The translations under genes and the position numbers were made by a program. The notes below the pieces were generated by a model. That model searched no databases. It worked only from the letters and a program-made list of their open reading frames with translations, and was not told where the DNA came from. This document shows, piece after piece, positions 1 to 9,387 of a DNA stretch of 64,000 nt (position 1 is the first letter of the stretch; every line of letters starts with the position of its first letter). This stretch comes from Pusillimonas noertemannii (lineage in GTDB: Bacteria; Pseudomonadota; Gammaproteobacteria; Burkholderiales; Burkholderiaceae_B): positions 930,001 to 994,000 of the forward strand of contig NZ_QEKO01000001.1 of the NCBI RefSeq assembly GCF_003096595.1, given 5' to 3'.

Positions 1-893
1 TTCGTCCACGCATGCTGTCCCTGTTGAGTCCATGGCGCGACGCCAACGAGTTCTGGCTGTTCCTGGGGCTGGGCGTATTCGTCGCGGCCTTTCCCAATGC
101 ATGGGGCAGCATCATGGGCCAGCTTTACCTGCCGCTTTGCCTGCTGGCGCTGGGCGTGCTGCTTCGGTCGGTTTCATTCGAATTCCGTCTGCGCGCGCCG
201 CTCAATCTGCAGCAGCGCTGGATACTGGGCTTCGGCCTGGGCTCGCTGGCCACCGCCGCGGCCCATGGCTTGTTGCTTGCGCGGCTGGTCGTCGGCTATC
301 GAAGCGGCGGCGGCTACCTGGCCTTCGGCCTGTTCGTGGCGCTGTGCTGCGTGGCGGCCTACTGCCTGCTGGGCGCCGCGTGGCTGATCATGCGCGAGCA
401 GGGGCCGCTGAGGTTGCGCGCGGTATTCTGGGGCCGCCGTGCGGTCAGGTGGGCGGCAGCGGGTGCGGTCGCCGTGTCGGTGGTGCTGGCCTTCGCCAAC
501 ACAGGCGTGTTCCTCAAATGGAGCGACGGGCCGCAATGGTCGCTGGTGGCCTGCCTGTGGATCGTGCTGCTGGTCTGCTTCGTGGTCATCGAGATCACCC
601 TGCAGCGCATGGTCACCCACAGCGACGGCACGACCATGCTGCCGTTCCTGGCCACGCTGCTGGCCTTCCTGGTGATTCTCGGTGGCCTGTTCTACAGCTT
701 CTTCCCCTATCTGGTGCTCGACAATATCACCATCTGGGACGCCTCGGCCTCGGTAAGCTCGCTGGGGCTGGTGCTGGCCGCCTCCATCGTGGCCCTGCCC
801 GTGGCGCTCATCTTCAACATCTGGGTGTACTGGCGCATGTTCGGCCTGTCGCGCGCCCCGGTGCCGCCGGGCTTGAACAGAACCGGCCGCTGA
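1..893 (+). CDS. cydB: Cytochrome bd-type quinol oxidase subunit II, 5'-truncated by the window edge
   Basis: Subunit II of a bd-type (or cyanide-insensitive) terminal oxidase, an inner-membrane quinol oxidase partner of CydA. The reading frame is open from the first bases, so the N-terminus lies outside the window; the ATG at 12 is probably internal. Family landmarks are visible: the stretch around WRDANEFWLFLG near the start matches the 'PVWDGNETWLV' region of CydB, followed by LYLPL and FEFR. The C-terminus carries the typical TIWDA segment and a last membrane helix ending in WVYWRMFG. About seven hydrophobic helices remain. cydA would be expected immediately upstream. The next genes are on the other strand, so this is the 3' end of its operon. 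Confidence 0.85.
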   Translation, partial: RPRMLSLLSPWRDANEFWLFLGLGVFVAAFPNAWGSIMGQLYLPLCLLALGVLLRSVSFEFRLRAPLNLQQRWILGFGLGSLATAAAHGLLLARLVVGYRSGGGYLAFGLFVALCCVAAYCLLGAAWLIMREQGPLRLRAVFWGRRAVRWAAAGAVAVSVVLAFANTGVFLKWSDGPQWSLVACLWIVLLVCFVVIEITLQRMVTHSDGTTMLPFLATLLAFLVILGGLFYSFFPYLVLDNITIWDASASVSSLGLVLAASIVALPVALIFNIWVYWRMFGLSRAPVPPGLNRTGR

Positions 894-901
894 CATTGCC
901 C

Positions 902-2362
902 TTACGTGTCGTGCAGCCCTGTGGCTGGCTCACCGGCTGGCGACGACAAAGGCAGCCGCACCGTTACCTTCAGGCCGCCCGACTTGGCCTCGTCCAGCGA
1001 CAGGCTGCCGCCGTGGGCCCGTGCGATTGAGTTGCACAGCGCCAGGCCCAGGCCCACCGACCCGGTCAGGGTGCGGGCGTCGTCCAGGCGCGAAAAGGGA
1101 CGCAGCGCCTCGACGCGCCGCTCTTTTGAAATGCCCGGGCCATGATCGGAAATCGTCATGACGGCATGCGTCGCGGTGGCCGACAGGCCGATGTCGATGG
1201 GCGGAGACGCATAGTTCAGCGCGTTGGTGATCAGGTTGTCCAGCAGCCTGCCCAGGGCGAACCCGTCGGCGCGGAGCATGACGCCGCGCGGCAGAGGCTC
1301 GAGCAGCTTCACGTCGCTGCCTGCGCTTTTCCAGGTGCCGACGTGCTCTTGCAGCCAGTCGCCCAGGTCAAGCCGGGTGAAGCGGTAATTGGCGGGATCG
1401 GTGCCGCGCACGAAGCCGATGAACTGGTCGACCATGCGCTGCATGTCCTGCAGGTCGTGGCGCAGGCCCTCTTTGAGCGCCGCCTCGTCCATCATTTCGA
1501 TGCGCAGCCACATGCGCGAGAGCGGGCCCTTGAGATCGTGGGGCAGGCCCGCCAGCAGGGTGCGGCGCACCGCATCCGATTCGTTCAGGGCGTCGAGCAT
1601 TGCATTAAAGCGTTCGCCCAGGGCGCGCGTTTCGCTCGGGCCCGCCGGCACCACCCTTTGGGGCTGGCCCGCGGCAAGCTGGTCGGCCGCCTTGGCCAGG
1701 CGGGTAAGGGGGCGGGTAATGTGCCAGGAGAAGGCGGCCGAGATCAGCAGGATGATGCCCATGCCGGCCAGCCATATCGCGACCAGGGGCGTCGCCACCG
1801 GCGGCGCCAGCCTGTCCAGCGGGATGACCAGCCATTCACGGGTGGCCATGGCGGTGGCGTCGCCTTCGTCGGGTTGAAGCGAGATGTAGATGCGTGGCGT
1901 GGGGCCGCGCGACAGGGCGACGTGCGTGCCGTCGTCCAGGCGCACGTTGAGCGCGTCGACGAGCTTGCGCAGGTCGTGCCTGAGGTCGTCATGCCTGGGA
2001 GGAGGCGGCCGGTCGGGCGGATGGCCATGGTCTTCGGAACGCTGGTGGCCGGATGGAGGAGGGCGGCGTGGCCGCCGCTCGAGCTCTGCTTCGGAAGGCA
2101 GGCTGCGGGACCACAACCGCCATTCATTGCGTGAGGCCTCGCGCACGAAGCCGGCCCGTTCGTCCGCGGGGATCTCGGCCAGCGCGGCGCGCAGCGTCCG
2201 TATCGTGGTCGAGACGATTTCGACCGTGACGGTTTCGGTGAACTGGTTGCGGAAGTAGCTAACCGAGGCCATGGTGCCCGCCTGCACCAGCAGTATGGTG
2301 CCCAGGGTCAGCAATATAAGGCGGGCGCGAAGCGACCGCGGAAAGAGGCGCAGCGGCATCAT
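902..2362 (-). CDS. Sensor histidine kinase (EnvZ-like)
   Basis: Membrane sensor kinase of 486 residues that should phosphorylate the response regulator encoded 6 bases upstream. Visible parts in order: TM1 about residues 15-35; a periplasmic loop about 36-190; TM2 about 190-212; a HAMP linker about 211-262; the HisKA dimerisation helix with phospho-acceptor His275 in LPHDLKGP; and the HATPase domain with N-box DNLITNALNYA (372-382), G1 box DHGPG (406-410) and G2 box GSVGLGL (434-440). The loop contains an unusual Pro/His-rich segment at about 97-130. The start is one of two adjacent ATGs (2362 or 2359). Order and domains fit an EnvZ/OmpR-type pair; the signal is unknown. Confidence 0.9.
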   Translation of the reverse strand: MMPLRLFPRSLRARLILLTLGTILLVQAGTMASVSYFRNQFTETVTVEIVSTTIRTLRAALAEIPADERAGFVREASRNEWRLWSRSLPSEAELERRPRRPPPSGHQRSEDHGHPPDRPPPPRHDDLRHDLRKLVDALNVRLDDGTHVALSRGPTPRIYISLQPDEGDATAMATREWLVIPLDRLAPPVATPLVAIWLAGMGIILLISAAFSWHITRPLTRLAKAADQLAAGQPQRVVPAGPSETRALGERFNAMLDALNESDAVRRTLLAGLPHDLKGPLSRMWLRIEMMDEAALKEGLRHDLQDMQRMVDQFIGFVRGTDPANYRFTRLDLGDWLQEHVGTWKSAGSDVKLLEPLPRGVMLRADGFALGRLLDNLITNALNYASPPIDIGLSATATHAVMTISDHGPGISKERRVEALRPFSRLDDARTLTGSVGLGLALCNSIARAHGGSLSLDEAKSGGLKVTVRLPLSSPAGEPATGLHDT

Positions 2363-2368
2363 GCGGCC

Positions 2369-3070
2369 TTAGGGGGAAAAGCGGTAGCCCACGCCCCAGA
2401 CGGTCTGGATCCAGCGCGGCTGCTTGGGGTCGTCTTCGATGGCGCGGCGCAGGCGCAGGATGGCGATGTCGATGGCCCGGTCGTTGCGCTCGCCCTCTTC
2501 GTCGTCGCGCGCCAGCGCCAGCAGGCGATCGCGCGACAGGGGCTTGCCCGGATTGGCCACCAGGGCCTCGAGCAGGTTGACCTCGCCGCCCGTAAGCTTG
2601 ATTGGGGTTGAACCGCGCGACAACTGGCGTGTGGCCGGGTCGAACACAAAGGGGCCGAACTCGACCGGCTTGCCCTTGATGAAGGCCGACGCGCCTTTCT
2701 TGCGCCTTAGCACGGCCTCGATGCGGGCGAGCAGTTCGCGCGGGTCGAAGGGCTTGCCCAGGTAGTCGTCGGCGCCGGCTTCGAGGCCTATGACGCGGTC
2801 GACGGTTTCGTCGCGGCCCGTAAGCAGGATGACGGGGATGTCTTCGCCTTGCTGGCGCAGGCGGCGGCACGCTTCGGCGCCGTCGCCATCGGGCATCATG
2901 CGGTCGAGCACGATGAGGTCGGGGCAGTAGCGCTCGATACGGGTTTCGAGATCGCTGCCGTCGGGCGCAAGCAAGGTATCATAGCCATGCCGGTTCAGGT
3001 AGTCGGCCAGCAGTTGACGCAAGGCGGGGTCGTCGTCGACCACCAGCACTTTGGTGTGGTTTTTTTCCAT
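2369..3070 (-). CDS. OmpR-family response regulator
   Basis: Two-domain transcription factor of 233 residues. The N-terminal receiver domain (about 1-120) has the acidic pocket VDDDP (11-15), the phospho-acceptor Asp56 in IVLDRMMP and the conserved Lys in GKPFDP. The C-terminal winged-helix domain (about 135-233) ends with the typical QTVWGVGYRF. It is the first gene of a two-gene minus-strand operon with the sensor kinase. The 192-base gap to the divergent chloride channel gene must hold both promoters. Targets cannot be told from sequence. Confidence 0.92.
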   Translation of the reverse strand: MEKNHTKVLVVDDDPALRQLLADYLNRHGYDTLLAPDGSDLETRIERYCPDLIVLDRMMPDGDGAEACRRLRQQGEDIPVILLTGRDETVDRVIGLEAGADDYLGKPFDPRELLARIEAVLRRKKGASAFIKGKPVEFGPFVFDPATRQLSRGSTPIKLTGGEVNLLEALVANPGKPLSRDRLLALARDDEEGERNDRAIDIAILRLRRAIEDDPKQPRWIQTVWGVGYRFSP

Positions 3071-3262
3071 GATGACGCCAGTGTGCCCACAGAACAGTCC
3101 ACTGGCAAGTTTCCGAAATCGATTGAAATAACCGATGCGCCCCAGTCACTTCTTTCAACCGCATCCAGCGACCGCAACGCCTCTTTTCCATGCCGCGTGG
3201 CGGCCATTTGCGCGCCCGTCCCCGGGGTTGGCCGCCTGCGCTTCTACAGGCGGGCCTTTCGC

Positions 3263-5044
3263 ATGAAGCCGCCCTACATCGATTCGCTTGGCAAGCGCCT
3301 GAAGGACTACGCCTGGCTCTCCGACCTGCCGGCCATGCTGTTCTGGGCGGCGCTGGTGGGCGTGCTGGCGGCCCTGTCCACGCTGGGTTTCTACCAGTGC
3401 ATGCACTTCATTCTCTCGCTGGTGGGCGGCGACAGCGGTTCGGTGGTGCAGACCATGCAGGGGCTGCCGTGGTACGGGCGCCTGCTTCTGCCCGCCGCCG
3501 GCGGGGTGGTGGCCGGCTGCCTGCTGCACTGGGCCGAAAAGCGCGGTTCCCACACAAGCTCCGACTACATGGAGGCGGTGGCCATCGGCAACGGGCGCCT
3601 TTCCATCGGCCAGGGGCTGCTGCGTTCGGTTTCGTCGCTGTTTACGGTGGTGTCGGGAGGCTCTATCGGCCGCGAGGGGGCCATGGTGCATCTTGGGGCC
3701 ATGGGCGCGTCCATCGTGGGGCGGGTCGCCCGCCTGGACACCACTCGCCTGCGCCTACTGGTTGCCTGCGGTGCGGCGGCGGGGGTTTCGGCCGCCTATG
3801 GGGCGCCCATTGCCGGCGCCCTGTTCGTGGCTGAAATCGTGCTGGGCGCCATGGCCATTCAAAGCGTCGGCCCATTGCTGATTTCGGCCGCGTTCGCCAA
3901 TCTCACCATGAGGGCCACCGGCCACTACCATATCGTCTATCCCATCGAGGGCCTGGCGCAGGCCGACGGGGTACAGATACTGCCTTTCGTGGTGCTGGGC
4001 CTGTTGTCGGGGCTATTGGCCCCGCAGTTCCTGCGTTTTCTGGGCCTGGCGCGCGGCATGTTCCAGGACACCGGCTTTTCCCTGCCGGTGCGCTTGGGCG
4101 TCGGCGGCCTGCTCGTGGGCCTGCTCCTCATCTCTTTTCCCTACGTGGCGGGCAACGGCTTCAGCGTCGTCACCTCGATGCTCCATCATTCATGGACCTG
4201 GCAGGCGCTGCTGACCATCCTGCTGCTCAAGGTGCTGGCCACCGCCTTCACGGTGGGCTCGGGGGCGGTCGGCGGCGTATTCACCCCCGCCTTGCTGGTG
4301 GGGGCGGCATTCGGCGCCTTGTTCGGCAAGCTCGCGCTGTTTGTCTGGCCCGATGTGGGCGTGTCGCTGTACCTGTTCACGCTAGTGGGCATGGGGGCCG
4401 TTCTGGGCGCCGCCACCGGGGCTCCTTTGATGGCCATCGTCATGATCTTCGAGATGACGGTCAGCTACCAGCTCGTCCTGCCCCTGATGGTGGCTTGCGT
4501 CCTGGCATATTTTGTTTCCAGGGCGGTGGCCCAGGTCGCCATGTACGATGTTACGCTGACACGTGAGCGCGACCTCGTCCTGCGGCGGGGCTTGCGCCAT
4601 CTGCGCCTGAGCGAACTCGTCCGGCCCGCCGAAACGGTGGTGTCCACAGGCACGCCGGTCAAGGAAGCCCTGCAGATGTTCATGGAATACCCCGTCAAGT
4701 ACCTTTATGTGGTCGACGAAGACAACGTCTACCAGGGTGTGGTGGCGCAGCGCGACCTGACCAGTTTGCTGATGACGCAAACCGATGTACAGAGCCGCGT
4801 GGCCGGGGACGTCGTACGATTCGACTTCCTCAAGCCCTTGCATCCCGACATGGGGCTCGACGAGGCCCAGGCGGTGTTCGTGCAGTTCCAGGGCGAGCGG
4901 CTGCCGGTGGTCAGCCGCGATGAGCAGCCCAAGCTGCTGGGGGTCGTCTATAAGTCGGCCCTGCTCGAGAAGTATTCGGCGCTGAAGCGCTCGTTGGATG
5001 CCAGCGCCGAGGTGCTGGCCGAGGCCACGCACAGGCGCCGCTAG
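3263..5044 (+). CDS. ClC-family chloride channel/transporter with CBS domains
   Basis: Integral membrane chloride protein of 593 residues. The ClC core (about 20-430) shows the GSIGREGA selectivity/gating motif, with the gating glutamate at residue 138, and the GSGAVGGVFTPALLVG motif. A cytosolic CBS pair follows (about 450-570), with segments such as VKYLYVVDEDNVYQGVVAQRD. An open frame continues upstream to 2849, but it overlaps the response regulator antisense and lacks ClC similarity, so I start at the ATG giving MKPPYIDSLG. The residue aligned with the proton-coupling Glu203 of E. coli ClC-ec1 is Ile, and the GSGIP motif is not recognisable; both hint at channel-like or uncoupled behaviour. 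The TAG stop lies inside a 60-bp palindromic element. Confidence 0.88.
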   Translation: MKPPYIDSLGKRLKDYAWLSDLPAMLFWAALVGVLAALSTLGFYQCMHFILSLVGGDSGSVVQTMQGLPWYGRLLLPAAGGVVAGCLLHWAEKRGSHTSSDYMEAVAIGNGRLSIGQGLLRSVSSLFTVVSGGSIGREGAMVHLGAMGASIVGRVARLDTTRLRLLVACGAAAGVSAAYGAPIAGALFVAEIVLGAMAIQSVGPLLISAAFANLTMRATGHYHIVYPIEGLAQADGVQILPFVVLGLLSGLLAPQFLRFLGLARGMFQDTGFSLPVRLGVGGLLVGLLLISFPYVAGNGFSVVTSMLHHSWTWQALLTILLLKVLATAFTVGSGAVGGVFTPALLVGAAFGALFGKLALFVWPDVGVSLYLFTLVGMGAVLGAATGAPLMAIVMIFEMTVSYQLVLPLMVACVLAYFVSRAVAQVAMYDVTLTRERDLVLRRGLRHLRLSELVRPAETVVSTGTPVKEALQMFMEYPVKYLYVVDEDNVYQGVVAQRDLTSLLMTQTDVQSRVAGDVVRFDFLKPLHPDMGLDEAQAVFVQFQGERLPVVSRDEQPKLLGVVYKSALLEKYSALKRSLDASAEVLAEATHRRR

Positions 5045-5100
5045 TGTCCCGTTTGATTAGTTTGTGCACTTATATTCGAATTAGGCAAACGGGACACTAG
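5041..5100. repeat. 60-bp palindromic element with perfect 15-bp inverted ends (MITE-like)
   Basis: The two ends, CTAGTGTCCCGTTTG and CAAACGGGACACTAG, are perfect inverted repeats around a 30-base AT-rich centre that contains GTGCAC and TTCGAA. The unit can also be read as a TG...CA element with 11-bp inverted ends flanked by a CTAG direct repeat, as a small transposon relic with a 4-bp target duplication would look. The stop codon of the chloride channel gene is the TAG of the left CTAG. There is no T-tract after the stem, so a Rho-independent terminator is a weaker explanation. I do not recognise the family. Confidence 0.6.
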
Positions 5101-5152
5101 GCCCCTGCCTGTGCCCGGTCGGGGCGCTGGGCCCTTCAGCGCCAAAAAAGGA

Positions 5153-6298
5153 ATGAAACGGCTTGTCGTGATGTCGAGTGGTGGATGGTTCGTACGTGGT
5201 GCATGCTTTGTGCTGCTGGCCTGCGGCCCGGGATTGGGGGCCGCGCCGGCGGCCGATCTGCGCGACCTGGCGCCGGTGCGCCTTTTCCCTGTCGAGATCG
5301 AGACGGTCGGTGCGCCCCAGCCGCTGCCCTTGCTGCCGCCCGACGTCGAGCAGGGCGTCGATGCGGGCGAGGGCCTGCGCGCATCGCTGTTTGCCCCGGG
5401 CCCCGACGAGCCCGGCGAATTCGGGGCTGACTGGACTTACCAACGCGGTCTCAAGCCCTATGCCGGCTACGGCATCGCCGGCTCGCACGCCGCCCACGCG
5501 CCCTTGACGGTGTCCTCGCTGACTTCGCCCGACGCCTGGAAGCTTGGGGCCGAGAACTGGCGCTATACGGGCAGCGACGGCACCGACCTGACTCTGGGAA
5601 GCTATTCGCCGCGCAGTTTCGTATGGGGCGGCGGCGCGCGCCTGGGCGGGGTTGCCCTGACGCGCTCTCTTTCCGACGGCGTCGTGGCCGAAGACCGCTG
5701 GCAGTACGGCCTGGTGCTGGGCGCGCTCAATTACACCGACGCGGCGGCAAGTTCGGGTGCCCTTGCTTATGGCGCGGGCGCCAGCGATGCCGTGGTGCGT
5801 TACGGCGTCAGCCCCGACCTTACCCTGGAAACTCAGGTGCAATGGGCGCCGGACATGGTTACCGCCGGCCTGGGCGGCCTGTATTCGACTTCGTGGGGCG
5901 CGTGGAGGGTGGGTGTGGCAAAAGCGACCCGCGACCTGCACGAGGGGTGGCGGTATCGGGTAGGATACGACGTAAGCCTGATCGAGGACATCAAGCTTTC
6001 TTGGCTTACCGAGCAGCGCAGCGGCGGCTTTTCCGACCTTGGCAACTACAACGGCTTCGCGGTCGATTCCGGCCAGACGCGCAACGTGGTCTCCACCAGC
6101 ATCGCCCTGGGGCGTTGGGGCACGGTTCGAGGCAGTTACGAGCAGGTGGATTCCCAGGCGGCGCCTCTCAAGCAGCAGTTCATGGTCAGCCAGCAGTTTT
6201 GGTACAGCCCCAATTTGCGTGTATCGCTCAGTGCCCAGCGCGAGCAGATCAGCGGCAACTACGGCCTGGGCCTCGAGTTTTCGCTGCCCATCCAGTAG
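5153..6298 (+). CDS. Exported usher-like outer-membrane beta-barrel protein
   Basis: Protein of about 381 residues with an N-terminal signal peptide (MKRLVV..., cleavage near GAAPAA). The mature part is rich in alternating strands, and segments such as VRYGVSPDLTLETQVQWAPD and LGGLYSTSWGAWRVGVAKA resemble the barrel of fimbrial ushers (FimD/PapC family). It is less than half the length of an usher (about 800 residues), and I see no plug or C-terminal domains. No chaperone or pilin gene is adjacent. The start is uncertain: AAGGA directly abuts the chosen ATG, and upstream GTG 5111 or downstream ATG 5171 are alternatives. Outer-membrane location is an inference. Confidence 0.6.
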   Translation: MKRLVVMSSGGWFVRGACFVLLACGPGLGAAPAADLRDLAPVRLFPVEIETVGAPQPLPLLPPDVEQGVDAGEGLRASLFAPGPDEPGEFGADWTYQRGLKPYAGYGIAGSHAAHAPLTVSSLTSPDAWKLGAENWRYTGSDGTDLTLGSYSPRSFVWGGGARLGGVALTRSLSDGVVAEDRWQYGLVLGALNYTDAAASSGALAYGAGASDAVVRYGVSPDLTLETQVQWAPDMVTAGLGGLYSTSWGAWRVGVAKATRDLHEGWRYRVGYDVSLIEDIKLSWLTEQRSGGFSDLGNYNGFAVDSGQTRNVVSTSIALGRWGTVRGSYEQVDSQAAPLKQQFMVSQQFWYSPNLRVSLSAQREQISGNYGLGLEFSLPIQ

Positions 6299-6414
6299 CG
6301 GCGCGGGGCGCTGCCAGCGCAAGGGGCTAAAATGCCTTGTCCGTCCGGCGTGCAAGCCCGTCTTGCGCAGCCGGTGTCGTCTTTCTTTGGCCTTGCAGCG
6401 CCGCTTGTCACCGC

Positions 6415-8256
<1,842 letters not shown>

Positions 8257-8353
8257 GGCCCGGCCCTCTGGCGCATGCCCTATTTTTGCTAAGCTGATGG
8301 AGTTCGCCGCGCTGGTTTCACGCATGGCGCTGTCATTCAATCGGATGGGCTCG

Positions 8354-9280
8354 ATGGAACTGCGTCAAATCAGATACTTCATTGCCATTGCGGACTCGGG
8401 AAGCTTTAGCGCGGCTGCCCAGCGTCTGCTAATCGCCCAGCCCTCCCTGAGTGCGCAGATAAAATCGCTGGAGGCCGATTTGGGCGTCAAGCTGCTCGAG
8501 CGCAATGCCCGAGGCGTGCGCCCCACTTCGGCGGGTGCCCGCTTCCTTCAGAGGGCCCGTGCGCTCATGGCCGAAGCCGAGGATCTCGCCCGTTCCACCC
8601 GATCAATGGCCGAAGAAGTGTTCGGCACCGTGCGGCTGGGACTGACGGTTTCGGCGGCCTACCCCCTGGCGGCACCCATATTGGGGGAAGCCGCGAAAGC
8701 GTATCCGCGGATCCGGTTCGTGATCGTGGAAGCGCTGAGCAGCAAGCTCATGGACCTGGTTCGGCGCGAAGAGCTCGATCTTGCGCTGTCGTTCAGCCCG
8801 GCCTTCACAGAGGGGGTGCGGGGCGAGACACTGGCAACAGAGCGTTTTTACCTATGCACGGCGCCCGGCCATCCTTTGGCAGGAGAGGGAGCCATCGGGG
8901 CCGAAAGCTTTTTGCACCTACCTTTACTGCTACCGCCCGTCAACCACGAACTTTCAGATCGACTGGTGAGTTGCGGCCTGCGCATCGGCCTCAAGCCTGT
9001 CTGGCAGCATGTGGTGGAGTCGGTCAGTGTCATCAGCAGCTTAGTGGAAGCGGGGCTGGGCGTGTCCATCCTGCCGTATTCCGCCGTGGCCGGGGCGGTG
9101 GAGGCGCGGCGCATGGTCGCCAGGCCCATCTCCGATCCCGAACTCGCCCGCCAGATGTGCCTGATCTACTCGTCGCGGCGCACCCTTACCAAGGCGGAGC
9201 TCGAAGTGGCGCGTATCATCAGGCGGATCGTCGCCAGTAGAATCGAAATGGGTGCCACCAACTGGGTCTTGCCCCCATGA
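8354..9280 (+). CDS. LysR-family transcriptional regulator
   Basis: Activator-type regulator of about 308 residues. The N-terminal winged HTH begins MELRQIRYFIAIADSGSFSAA and includes SAQIKSLEADLG and the LLERNARGVRPTSAG wing; the effector domain (about 90-300) follows. An alternative start at 8345 adds MGS. It is encoded just upstream of, and in the same direction as, a catabolic gene cluster starting at 9388, with two short palindromes in the gap. It is therefore the likely regulator of that cluster, probably responding to an aromatic or related ligand. Same-strand rather than divergent placement is less usual for LysR systems. Confidence 0.88.
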   Translation: MELRQIRYFIAIADSGSFSAAAQRLLIAQPSLSAQIKSLEADLGVKLLERNARGVRPTSAGARFLQRARALMAEAEDLARSTRSMAEEVFGTVRLGLTVSAAYPLAAPILGEAAKAYPRIRFVIVEALSSKLMDLVRREELDLALSFSPAFTEGVRGETLATERFYLCTAPGHPLAGEGAIGAESFLHLPLLLPPVNHELSDRLVSCGLRIGLKPVWQHVVESVSVISSLVEAGLGVSILPYSAVAGAVEARRMVARPISDPELARQMCLIYSSRRTLTKAELEVARIIRRIVASRIEMGATNWVLPP

Positions 9281-9283
9281 AGC

Positions 9284-9312
9284 TATAGGCAAACGCTATA
9301 CCTTTTAAAGGT
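9284..9312. promoter_or_regulatory. Candidate LysR operator region upstream of the catabolic operon
   Basis: Two adjacent inverted repeats lie in the gap between the regulator and the oxidoreductase gene. The first is TATAG-N7-CTATA (9284-9300); the second is ACCTTT-T-AAAGGT (9300-9312). The region is AT-rich compared with its surroundings. LysR boxes are usually short dyads of this scale (T-N11-A), so either could be the binding site. No clear sigma-70 hexamer pair is visible. Confidence 0.4.
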
Positions 9313-9387
9313 AAAAGGGCATTGCTCCCCCCAAACCCCATTCCTATGATGGACAGAAGCAGACCATCATTCATAAGGGGAGACTGC

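Noticed and set aside
1142-2134. Plus-strand frame of 330 codons opposite the sensor kinase
   Set aside because: The kinase on the minus strand has all catalytic boxes; the opposite frame is a shadow.
5041-5100. Ordinary intrinsic terminator for the ClC gene
   Set aside because: The stem is long, but the loop is 30 bases and no T-tract follows; a mobile relic explains the CTAG flanks better.
5081-6355. Open frame of 424 codons on the minus strand opposite the usher-like gene
   Set aside because: Arg/Ala/Gly/His-rich translation with no motif; the plus-strand frame has a signal peptide and barrel-like strands.
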